A DNA stretch of 47,034 nt from Anaerolineales bacterium (GTDB taxonomy: Bacteria > Chloroflexota > Anaerolineae > 4572-78 > NAK82): NCBI GenBank assembly GCA_020343875.1, contig CP070811.1:4766249-4813282 (forward strand), read 5' to 3'. The notes under the pieces are model-generated. The model saw nothing but the letters and a program-made list of their open reading frames with translations. It was not told the origin of the DNA and ran no database searches. Every line of letters starts with the position of its first letter. Positions within the stretch are counted from its first letter, which is position 1. This document shows, one piece after another, positions 15,665 through 23,308 of this stretch. The position numbers and the translations under genes were made by a program.

Positions 15665-16263
15665 GCCGTTTCTCGCGTGAGTTCTTTGCCCGTAATACGC
15701 TGGCCGTGGCTCGTGATTTGTTGGGGGCACGCTTAGTGCGTATGTTCGATGGCCAGCGCCTGAGTGGGGTCATCGTCGAGTGTGAGGCGTACGTGGGGCA
15801 GACCGACACTGCCTGCCACGCCAGCCGGGGATGGACTGCACGCAACGCGGTAATGTTTGGCCCGGCCGGCCATGCTTACGTATATTTCACCTATGGCATG
15901 CACTGGATGCTAAACGTCGTCACTGAGGAGATAGACTTTCCAGCGGCGGTGCTATTGCGGGCAATCCAACCGGTGGAGGGCATTGAGACCATGCGTGTCT
16001 TGCGCCAGAAAAAAGGCAGGCCTCGCACCGACCGGGAGCTAACCAGCGGGCCAGCTCGCTTGACCCAGGCGTTGACGGTGGATCAGACTCTGAATGGTGC
16101 TGACCTGGTCTCTGGTCACGAACTCTGGCTTGAGCCGGGCGATTCATTCTCCGAGGCGGCGGTGGCGAGTGGGCCGCGCGTCGGCATCAAATATGCTGCT
16201 GAGAAAGACCGACTGGCTCCCTGGCGGTTTTGGGTGCGCGAAAACCATTATGTCTCTGGTTAA
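15661..16263 (+). CDS. mpg: Alkyladenine DNA glycosylase (3-methyladenine DNA glycosylase, AAG/MPG family)
   Basis: 200 residues matching the AAG family, which removes 3-methyladenine, hypoxanthine and ethenoadenine from DNA to start base excision repair. Diagnostic stretches: N-terminal FFARNTLAVARDLLGARLVR, the catalytic region VECEAYVGQTDTACHA with Glu42 as the presumed water-activating base, VYFTYGMHWMLNVV for the minor-groove intercalating region, and LTSGPARLTQAL. The C-terminus (PRVGIKYAAEKDRLAPWRFW) is complete. It overlaps the MoaD-like gene by ATGA and is 36 nt before rsmD. Confidence 0.94.
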   Translation: MSRFSREFFARNTLAVARDLLGARLVRMFDGQRLSGVIVECEAYVGQTDTACHASRGWTARNAVMFGPAGHAYVYFTYGMHWMLNVVTEEIDFPAAVLLRAIQPVEGIETMRVLRQKKGRPRTDRELTSGPARLTQALTVDQTLNGADLVSGHELWLEPGDSFSEAAVASGPRVGIKYAAEKDRLAPWRFWVRENHYVSG

Positions 16264-16299
16264 CATAAGGACAGGGATGCTGATACTCGGGCGACACCT

Positions 16300-16872
16300 A
16301 TGAGAGTCATCGCTGGAATTGCCAAAGGCCGTCGGCTTCAATCTGTGCCGGGTGATGTAACCCGGCCTATCACTGATCGGGCCAAAGAAGCGTTGTTCAA
16401 CATCCTGGCCGATTTTATCGGCGGGGCGCGGGTGTTGGATCTGTTCGCTGGCACTGGCGCAGTAGGCATCGAGGCGCTCAGCCGCGGGGCGGCCGAAGTG
16501 GTGTTCATTGACAAATCGCCGGCCGCGTTGCGGACGGTGCGCGCCAATCTGGAGCATACTCGCCTGGCAGAACAGGCCATTGTCCTGCGTGCCGACGCTT
16601 TTAAGTACCTGGCTGGACCTATTGAGGCCTCGTATGATCTCATTTATGTGGCCCCCCCTCAGTACAAGGGGCTGTGGGCTGAAGCATTGTTGGCTATTGA
16701 CCGTCGGCCGGCTTGGCTGAGTACCTCCGACGAAGACGAGAGCGGTATCGTGGTGGCCCAAATCCACCCCCGTGAGTACCAAGATTTACCGGTGCGCAAT
16801 CTGGTCGAGTACGACCAGCGCAAGTATGGCAGCACAATCCTCTGTTTCTACGAGGTGGCTGAGGGCCAATAG
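16300..16872 (+). CDS. rsmD: 16S rRNA (guanine966-N2)-methyltransferase RsmD
   Basis: 190 residues. MRVIAGIAKGRRL followed by TRPITDRAKEALFNIL is the signature N-terminus of RsmD, and the SAM site is LDLFAGTGAVGIEALSRGA (49-64). Known RsmD methylates G966 of 16S rRNA in the 30S subunit. The catalytic tetrapeptide, normally [D/N]PP[F/Y], reads APPQ (118-121) within LIYVAPPQYKG. Later stretches (EYDQRKYGSTILCFYE) are conserved, so the gene is intact. It ends the SDR-MoaD-AAG-RsmD run. No terminator is obvious. Confidence 0.92.
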   Translation: MRVIAGIAKGRRLQSVPGDVTRPITDRAKEALFNILADFIGGARVLDLFAGTGAVGIEALSRGAAEVVFIDKSPAALRTVRANLEHTRLAEQAIVLRADAFKYLAGPIEASYDLIYVAPPQYKGLWAEALLAIDRRPAWLSTSDEDESGIVVAQIHPREYQDLPVRNLVEYDQRKYGSTILCFYEVAEGQ

Positions 16873-16942
16873 GGCACAATTGAGCGACTGGGAAGTTTCT
16901 TGCGGAACAGGGGGGATACAGGTGGCAGTCTCTCCTATTTTG

Positions 16943-16951
16943 TGTTATAAT
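16943..16951 (+). promoter_or_regulatory. Extended -10 promoter for the 17124 propeller gene
   Basis: TGTTATAAT is a perfect extended -10 (TGn-TATAAT). The -35 hexamer at 16923-16928 is weak (TGGCAG), as usual for this class. Start near 16958. Confidence 0.55.
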
Positions 16952-16960
16952 TGATTTACG

Positions 16961-16980
16961 ACTAAGTTGATGTACTTAGT
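16961..16980 (+). promoter_or_regulatory. Perfect inverted repeat just after the promoter, possible operator
   Basis: ACTAAGT and ACTTAGT are perfect inverted 7-bp arms around a 6-nt centre. The site begins about 3 nt after the predicted transcription start, where a bound dimeric repressor would block initiation. It could alternatively be a hairpin at the RNA 5' end. Confidence 0.5.
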
Positions 16981-17123
16981 AGTTGTATGCATATAGCATC
17001 TGATACTCAGAAGCAAGTTGAAGGCGGCCCTATGAAGTAATGCCTGGCTAAGGGCTTGGCCGGCAAGCTGAGAATACCTGGTTACCTGGCTATAGGGGTG
17101 GTAGGGCAGACGCAGGTACAGGC

Positions 17124-18488
17124 ATGGGGAAAGGATCGGTGGTGATGGACGGGCGGGTGAAGAACAAAGAGGTAGTGCTGGCAATTGCGGCCAGCGTGGG
17201 ATTGGGGTTAGCCTTGTGTGCTGGACTGCTAGCAGCGTTTCTCGTCGTCAAAGCAGGGGATTCCGGCAAGCTAAAGGGCGAGCGCCTGGTTGATGACGTG
17301 GACCGGATTGCCTTCCTGAGCACCGATGGGAATCTTTACATCGTGGACAGAAACGGTGAAAATGTGGAATTCCTGGCGGTGGGAGGAGAGAACACGGTAC
17401 TGGCTCATCCTACCTGGGCTCCAGACGGGCGACGGGTGGCCTTTGTAGCCCAGCGAGAAGCCCCTAACGGCGTTGAGAGTGTGCTTTACACTGTCTCAAC
17501 GGCAGGTGGCAGCCCGGCCACACTTTACACCAGCGTTGATAACCCTGCATTCTACCTGTATTGGTCACCCGATAGCCGGTATGTGAGTTTCCTTACTCAG
17601 GAGAATGTTGGCCTGGCGCTACGCCTGGCGCCAGCGGATGGCAGTGAAGCTGCCCGCGTGTTGGAGCGGGGAGCACCCTTCTATTGGTCCTGGTCGCCAG
17701 ATAGCCAGGAGATGCTGATGCATATTGGAGGTGCGCGACGCTTGAGTAGCGAAGCTCGGCTGGCAATTCTGGCTGGTCAGCCCGAGGCAATGCCTGATGT
17801 GTTGGCCGATGCGCCGGCCAACTTCCAGGCGCCGGCCTGGTCCCCGGATGGCAACCAGCTCCTGTACGCCGGTGAAGATCAAAATGGGGAGCAGGCTCTT
17901 TATGTGCGCCAGCGTGATAGCGGTGCGGTGGAGAAACTGGTCAACGTGTCTGGCCAGGTGCGGTTTGACTGGTCGCCCGATGGCCAATGGATAGCCTACC
18001 AACAAATCGATAACCCCATGATTTCGCCGCTGGGTCGTATTCTTTTGATCAGGCGCGACGGAGCCGGGCTGCGAGAGGTAAGCCGTGACCTGGCTGTTGC
18101 CTTCTTTTGGTCACCTGACAGCCAGCACCTGGCTATACTGACCCCTTCTCTGGGTGAGGAGGAGGACCCTTCCGCAGGAAAGAGGGGGCTGGCGGTTCCT
18201 CTGCCTCAAGAAGGGGAGCTTCTACTTCGCTGGTGGCTGTTAGATATGCCCGATGGGGCGCCTCGGCCCTTAGTTGCATTCCAGCCCACCAGATCTTTTC
18301 TATCGATGATTCCCTATTTCGATCAATATGGTCAGTCCATTCGATTATGGTCTCCTGACAGCCGGGACCTATTGTACAGTGTCCGGGAATCCCCGCAGCA
18401 GTCGGGCATCTGGGTGGCAGATGTGGAGGGACAAGGGCCGCCCCGCCGGCTGGCCAACGGCACCTTGGGGGTGTGGTCTTGGTATTAG
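17124..18488 (+). CDS. Membrane-anchored seven-bladed WD40/TolB-like propeller protein
   Basis: 454 residues. One N-terminal hydrophobic segment (about 18-42) anchors or exports the protein, and the rest is an extracytoplasmic beta-propeller. The W-[SA]-P-D motif that marks each TolB/PD40 blade occurs seven times (WAPDG, WSPDS, WSPDS, WSPDG, WSPDG, WSPDS, WSPDS), implying a full seven-bladed ring. No catalytic domain is attached, so a scaffold or sensing role is most likely. A second possible start at 17145 has AAAGGA and GGTGG upstream; I keep 17124. A 250-nt upstream region carries its own extended -10 promoter and palindrome. It converges on the O-antigen ligase-like gene with a 19-nt gap. 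Confidence 0.8.
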   Translation: MGKGSVVMDGRVKNKEVVLAIAASVGLGLALCAGLLAAFLVVKAGDSGKLKGERLVDDVDRIAFLSTDGNLYIVDRNGENVEFLAVGGENTVLAHPTWAPDGRRVAFVAQREAPNGVESVLYTVSTAGGSPATLYTSVDNPAFYLYWSPDSRYVSFLTQENVGLALRLAPADGSEAARVLERGAPFYWSWSPDSQEMLMHIGGARRLSSEARLAILAGQPEAMPDVLADAPANFQAPAWSPDGNQLLYAGEDQNGEQALYVRQRDSGAVEKLVNVSGQVRFDWSPDGQWIAYQQIDNPMISPLGRILLIRRDGAGLREVSRDLAVAFFWSPDSQHLAILTPSLGEEEDPSAGKRGLAVPLPQEGELLLRWWLLDMPDGAPRPLVAFQPTRSFLSMIPYFDQYGQSIRLWSPDSRDLLYSVRESPQQSGIWVADVEGQGPPRRLANGTLGVWSWY

Positions 18489-18507
18489 ATGGGGCGGCCG
18501 GGCAACC

Positions 18508-20019
18508 TCATGGCAGCGCAGAGGTTCCAGCTAGCTGCCGCTTGGTTTGATGGCTGGTCTCCGTTTCCCAAGTTGTAGGTTCGGCTCGTATCTGGGTCGC
18601 CGCAACGCCCAGCCCCATCACCAGCCAGAAAAGGGCGACCAGGTGCACGAAGTTGATGTTGAAAAAGAAGTGATCGAAGATGCCGCCAACCAGTGCCCCG
18701 GCCAGGGCTGCCTGATAGGCCAGCAGATGCCCTTCAACCACGTGGCCCTGGGGTATGTCACGCCAGGCGCGATAGGTGACGGCGAAGTAGGACACAAGGA
18801 TGATAAGGAAGATGAGTAGTCCCACCAACCCCGTCTGCTCGGCGATGATCAGGTAAAGCATAGAAACCCCCAGGTATAGATCAATGTCCGGCGTGCCAGA
18901 GAAACCCACACCCCAAACCGGGTAGCGGCTGATGAGGGTGACGGCATCCTTATAGTCACCAAAACGCATCTGGGTGGCAAGATCCTCACCGCGTACTCCT
19001 TCAACGAAGCGAACCACATAGGCTTGGGTTTGGGGTAGTAGAAGCAGCAATATCCCCACCAGCGCAAGCAGCAGAATCAGCTTGCGGTAGCGTAGTATTC
19101 CAACCAGTCCCAGTGCAGCGGCCACCCCTGCCATCGAACCCCTAGAGAAGGTCAGGATCAGGCTGAGGCCCATCAATCCGGCCAGAGGGGTCAACAGGCG
19201 ACGAGGCAACACTGGCTGATGGGCGAAGAGTTGCACCACGGCCACCACAGTGACGATGACCAGCAAGCCACCCAGCGCGTTGGGGTCGATGGAGGTGGCA
19301 ATAGCCCGCATGGGTTGGGACGGGTCGTCCTCCACGAAACGCAGAATGCCGGCCCCGGCTGGGTAGTTGAAGATCGCCAGCTTGGACAGAATACTTACGG
19401 TTATAGGGCCAGGTAGCACGTAGAACAAGACCCCTAAGAAGCCTGCCAGACCGCCGGACAGGATGGTGATGGCGGTGATTTGCTCCAGAGATTTGATATG
19501 GCGTACCTGGTTGACTGTCGTGAAAAACAGAGATACGGCCAGCAATACTTCGGCGAAGCGGCGCAACACGGTGGCGTTTAGAGGGGCGTGGGAGAGCCCA
19601 GCGATGAAGGTTATGAGTGCCCACAATAGAAAAGCGAAGATGGGTGCACCCAGCTTGGAGGCTTCAAAGGTATGCTGCGCGCCAGTGACGATGCGCACGA
19701 ACCAGACACCGAACAATGCCAGCAGCACGGCATCAATGAAGGTAGGCCGAAATCCAATGTCCACGGGAATGGCGCCATAGGGAAGCAGGCAGATCAGGCC
19801 GATCAGGGCGAACAGCCCCCATCGGATTGAGCGCAGCATCATCAAACCCACTACCAGCCCGCCCACAGCTCCCAGCGCCAGCACAGGCCCCAGGAAGCCA
19901 AACAGCGCTCCGGTCAGCAGCCCAATCAGCACAGCCACGCCCATGGCTGTGCCTATTGCCAGCCGAGGGTCGTCAGCAGTGAGCCAGGTTCTCAGGCGGT
20001 CGAGTGAAGTATTTTGCAT
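18508..20019 (-). CDS. O-antigen ligase/polymerase-like membrane protein (Wzy_C family)
   Basis: 503 residues with roughly a dozen membrane segments. The conserved centre LTFSRGSMAGVAAAL and the preceding DPNALGGLL match the O-antigen ligase/WaaL-Wzy superfamily, whose members join or transfer a polyprenyl-linked glycan on the outer side of the membrane. A large loop with MRFGDYKDAVTLISRYPVWGVGF follows, typical for the catalytic periplasmic loop. In a bacterium without lipopolysaccharide it might polymerise exopolysaccharide or transfer glycan to protein. AGGGAAAG precedes the ATG. It lies 170 nt downstream of the seven-gene membrane glycosyltransferase operon on the same strand and probably belongs to the same pathway. 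Confidence 0.82.
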   Translation of the reverse strand: MQNTSLDRLRTWLTADDPRLAIGTAMGVAVLIGLLTGALFGFLGPVLALGAVGGLVVGLMMLRSIRWGLFALIGLICLLPYGAIPVDIGFRPTFIDAVLLALFGVWFVRIVTGAQHTFEASKLGAPIFAFLLWALITFIAGLSHAPLNATVLRRFAEVLLAVSLFFTTVNQVRHIKSLEQITAITILSGGLAGFLGVLFYVLPGPITVSILSKLAIFNYPAGAGILRFVEDDPSQPMRAIATSIDPNALGGLLVIVTVVAVVQLFAHQPVLPRRLLTPLAGLMGLSLILTFSRGSMAGVAAALGLVGILRYRKLILLLALVGILLLLLPQTQAYVVRFVEGVRGEDLATQMRFGDYKDAVTLISRYPVWGVGFSGTPDIDLYLGVSMLYLIIAEQTGLVGLLIFLIILVSYFAVTYRAWRDIPQGHVVEGHLLAYQAALAGALVGGIFDHFFFNINFVHLVALFWLVMGLGVAATQIRAEPTTWETETSHQTKRQLAGTSALP

Positions 20020-20189
20020 CTTTCCCTGACGGGCGAGTTGATTTCACCCCCCTTATGTTGTGAGGCGATTTTTTTTACCACGAATATCCAGGATACACAA
20101 ATGACGCCAATTTCATTTTTTCATGCCTTTGTTTGCCCATCCTAACCGCAGGGAGCGCCTGCAGTGAGGCGCCGCCGTTATGTTGACCT
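20020..20189. other. Gap between the glycosyltransferase operon and the ligase-like gene
   Basis: No gene. A run of eight T (20070s) is followed by ACCACGAATATCCAGGATAC, which looks like the CACGAA-type AT-rich element often repeated between bacterial genes, and then another T-run. No near-consensus promoter was found on the minus strand, so readthrough from the large operon is possible. Confidence 0.4.
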
Positions 20190-23100
20190 TCAGCGAAGAG
20201 TAATTTCCTCTTCCAATCGGATATGGTTACCGGTTGCGTTTCCCTGCTCGTCCATCACCAGCAGCCGTCTACCGGTTGAAGACTCATACAGTCCAACCAC
20301 AACTTCGAAGCCCCCCTCCGGCAGTTGGGGAGGAAGCGGTACCTGGATGGCGTCTCGGATGATTTCTTCGGGTTCCCAGAGCGAGGTGGGATAAGCCCCG
20401 TCCGCGGGTGGACGATCCATCTGGGCCACGATGCTTGCCTGTTCCGTCGCATTGCGCAGATGGACGAAGGTGGTGTAATCCGCCGACAACCTCGCATCGC
20501 ATCGCCAGTAGAGAGTCACATACAGAACCTCGGGCTCCAGACTCAAATCGTAGCCCAGCAGCGTGAGGCGGCCTTCCAAGTTGTCGGCGCGTGGTTGCTG
20601 CGGCGAGGGACTGGAGAGGGTGACTCCCGGTGGGGGACCGCCTATTTTGATGGGGGCTATGGTCACGTTGTTGGTCTCCAAGACCGTTCCATCTTGCACC
20701 AGGGGTAGGTACCAGGTCTGGCCGGCCGATTCAGCGTAAAGTCCAATGTCCAGGCGATACACGCCGGAGGGGGCGGTCGGGTGTACAGGCAGCGAGTAAT
20801 CGTCGCGGATGACTTCGCCCGGCGTCCATAACACGGTGCTGTAGTAGTCCTGGGGCACCCGGTCGCTTCCACCCCATTGCACCAAATCGGCACGGTTGAG
20901 CAAGTGATTAGAGACGATGTAGTGGCGGTCTATGGGGCGCAATGCCTGCCAGTAGAGGGTAATGGGCAGCGCGTCGCCAGGCTGGGCTCTTCTTTCTGGG
21001 AAGTCGAAGCCTAACAGCATGATCTCGTCGCTGAAGTTGGCCCGAACTTCGGTGGACATAGGTGGCACGTCGAAGTTGCGGGGGCGCACCTCGGCGCGCA
21101 GGATTGGGTCACTTTCAGTTTGGCCCTGACCGTCCTTCACGCGCAACCGGTAATCACCCGTGGGCCAGTAGGCGTCCACCAGAAACAGGTAGGTGTCGCC
21201 GGCCTGGGCTTGGGGCACCTGCTCTACACCATGGGGACCGACCAGGGATATTTGATATGTGGCGCCTGATTCTTGGGAGTTGAAAAGGGTGATGGGTATA
21301 GTAGCGCGGTAACCATATTTTGGCATGGTAGCGGTGACTGGTTGGCCAGCTTGCCACACAATGAGCGACAGCTCCATTGGCTCAGGGAGCGGCGAAGAGG
21401 GAGCCGAGTCGCTGCCCGAGAAAGCAGGCAGCCTTAGCTCGGTCAGCAGCACCTCTGTTTTTCCCGCGGCTTGCGGGCCTGCCCCGCCTGCATGCTCTGG
21501 GGATGAGCGTAAGCGCACTCGTAATGCGTAGTCGCCTGCCTCGACGTCCGTTAGCGGGAGCCAGACGGTGTCACGTACCACGTCGCCCGGGTCCCAGGCG
21601 CGGGTGGGATAGCGTCCGTCTACCGGATGGCCCAGCCAAAGGCCGCGCACCCTGCCTGCCCGGTCCACCAGTGAGAGCTCCACCAGATAATCCCGGCTGG
21701 CTTGTGCCTGGCTGTGCCAGACGAGAGTGACCGGCAGCGTGCCGTATTGAGTGACCTGGCCCACTTCATAGCCAGCTAAGTCGATTGCATCATCCAGGGA
21801 TACCTTGACCGGATTGGGCAGGCTGTCAAGCGCGTGGGAAGAAGTCTGGACCGGCAGGCGGGGTGGGAACGCAGGCAACGTGTAACCCAAGAAGCTCAGC
21901 AGGCTAACAAATAGCAGCGCTCCCGCCAGGGCCGGCCCGACGAAACGGCGCTGGGCTGGTGGAAACCAGGCAGCGACACCCCAGGTCAACAACAGGCCCA
22001 CGCAGGCCGCAGCCGGGAAAAGGATATGCCGTCCCTGCCCGGTCTCAGCCGGATTAAGCGTCAGATAGAAGCGGAGCAAAGGAAGCGGCAACAGCAGGCC
22101 GATTTGCAGCGCGAGGAGGCCCAGCATAGGCCATGGCAGGTCGTCGCCGCGTCGCCACGCCCGCCACAGACCAGCAATAGTAAGGCCGCACAGCCCAAGA
22201 AAAGCCAGCGAAAGCGTCGTCACGACTGCCGCGCTTGCATAGCCTGGCACAAACCAAAAGGACTGGAAGAGAGTTATTGCCCAGTCCCACGTCGTCGCCC
22301 CGGCCGGTGGCAAGCCAGACGGCGAAGAAATTGAGCCGCCAGTCACGAACGCAACCAGGCGTTGCGTGATGTGGTCAGCACCGAACAGGTTGATCAAGCC
22401 TGTTGCCACGCCTTGTTCTTTTGCCTTGCCGAAGTACCGCTCCAGGTAGATAAACCACCAAGCGGTAGCAAGGGCTATGGCGACGCAAAAGAGGAGCAGC
22501 CGGCTGGTGGCTGCCCGCCAGCCGAGCTTCCCACGGCGAACGGCGTGGATGAGTACGACCAGCACCAGGAATGGCAGCAGAATGACGCTGTATTTTGTAG
22601 TCACCGCCAGGCCCAGCCATACGCCGAGCCAGACGTAGCGCCAGCCAGACTGAGGGTCTTGCCAGGCCTTGACCAGCGTAAGCGTGAAGAGGGCCACGAG
22701 TAGCCCCAGCAGATTGTCGTCGTTGGCAGCCGAGGCTATGACGTGAAAGGGGGGGATCGCAGCAATCACAGCCGTTGTTCCCCAGGCCAGCCAGCGCTGG
22801 CCGGGGCGGATGGCCACAACGATGGCGTACGTAACCAGCAGTGTGCCCGCGCTGAGCAGGGCTGAGGCCAGACGAGCCAAATGCCAGGCCAGTACAATGC
22901 CCTGATAGGGGAGTTTTTCGTCGTCGGTGTGGATCAAAGCAAAGGGAGACAGGCCGTCAAAAATTAGCAGATGTTGAGGGGTGGTGTAGTTTGCTTTCAA
23001 GTGTGGCAGGACCTCGTAGTCCACCCACTTGGTCGCCGCGCCAACCAGTATGTGGTAAAGCATCGGCCAGTCTGACTTATAACCGGCCGCCTGGCGTTGG

Positions 23101-23303
23101 GCCTCATCGCGGGGCAGGTGGCCTTCCTGGCCGATGAAACGAATCAGGTCCATGTGAGCTGTTTCGTCAGGCGCCTCGCCCAGCGGGTTGAGCAGGCCAT
23201 ATGCCAGGGTCACAGCCAGGTAGACTGCCAGCAGGGCGATCAAAGCTGAGTAGCTACGCCAGATACTGGTCAGCCGGCCTGGGCCATTCTTGGAGTCTTG
23301 CAT
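20190..23303 (-). CDS. GT39-like membrane glycosyltransferase with three C-terminal beta-sandwich modules
   Basis: 1037 residues. The first half (about 15-475) is a GT-C fold with around a dozen membrane helices and the catalytic-type acidic pair Asp46-Glu47 in the first outside loop (EAPDETAHMD). GT39/ArnT relatives move a sugar from polyprenyl phosphate to an acceptor on the outer side of the membrane. The second half holds three copies of the shared module at about 503-627, 758-884 and 911-1037 (LPITLYWQ, WTPGEVIRDDY, LPEGGFEVVVGLYE, TGRRL), with a diverged beta-rich domain between the first and second. GAGGTG lies before the ATG, 5 nt after the upstream stop. It is the last gene of the seven-gene operon and has the longest tail. 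Confidence 0.85.
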   Translation of the reverse strand: MQDSKNGPGRLTSIWRSYSALIALLAVYLAVTLAYGLLNPLGEAPDETAHMDLIRFIGQEGHLPRDEAQRQAAGYKSDWPMLYHILVGAATKWVDYEVLPHLKANYTTPQHLLIFDGLSPFALIHTDDEKLPYQGIVLAWHLARLASALLSAGTLLVTYAIVVAIRPGQRWLAWGTTAVIAAIPPFHVIASAANDDNLLGLLVALFTLTLVKAWQDPQSGWRYVWLGVWLGLAVTTKYSVILLPFLVLVVLIHAVRRGKLGWRAATSRLLLFCVAIALATAWWFIYLERYFGKAKEQGVATGLINLFGADHITQRLVAFVTGGSISSPSGLPPAGATTWDWAITLFQSFWFVPGYASAAVVTTLSLAFLGLCGLTIAGLWRAWRRGDDLPWPMLGLLALQIGLLLPLPLLRFYLTLNPAETGQGRHILFPAAACVGLLLTWGVAAWFPPAQRRFVGPALAGALLFVSLLSFLGYTLPAFPPRLPVQTSSHALDSLPNPVKVSLDDAIDLAGYEVGQVTQYGTLPVTLVWHSQAQASRDYLVELSLVDRAGRVRGLWLGHPVDGRYPTRAWDPGDVVRDTVWLPLTDVEAGDYALRVRLRSSPEHAGGAGPQAAGKTEVLLTELRLPAFSGSDSAPSSPLPEPMELSLIVWQAGQPVTATMPKYGYRATIPITLFNSQESGATYQISLVGPHGVEQVPQAQAGDTYLFLVDAYWPTGDYRLRVKDGQGQTESDPILRAEVRPRNFDVPPMSTEVRANFSDEIMLLGFDFPERRAQPGDALPITLYWQALRPIDRHYIVSNHLLNRADLVQWGGSDRVPQDYYSTVLWTPGEVIRDDYSLPVHPTAPSGVYRLDIGLYAESAGQTWYLPLVQDGTVLETNNVTIAPIKIGGPPPGVTLSSPSPQQPRADNLEGRLTLLGYDLSLEPEVLYVTLYWRCDARLSADYTTFVHLRNATEQASIVAQMDRPPADGAYPTSLWEPEEIIRDAIQVPLPPQLPEGGFEVVVGLYESSTGRRLLVMDEQGNATGNHIRLEEEITLR

Positions 23304-23308
23304 TACGT

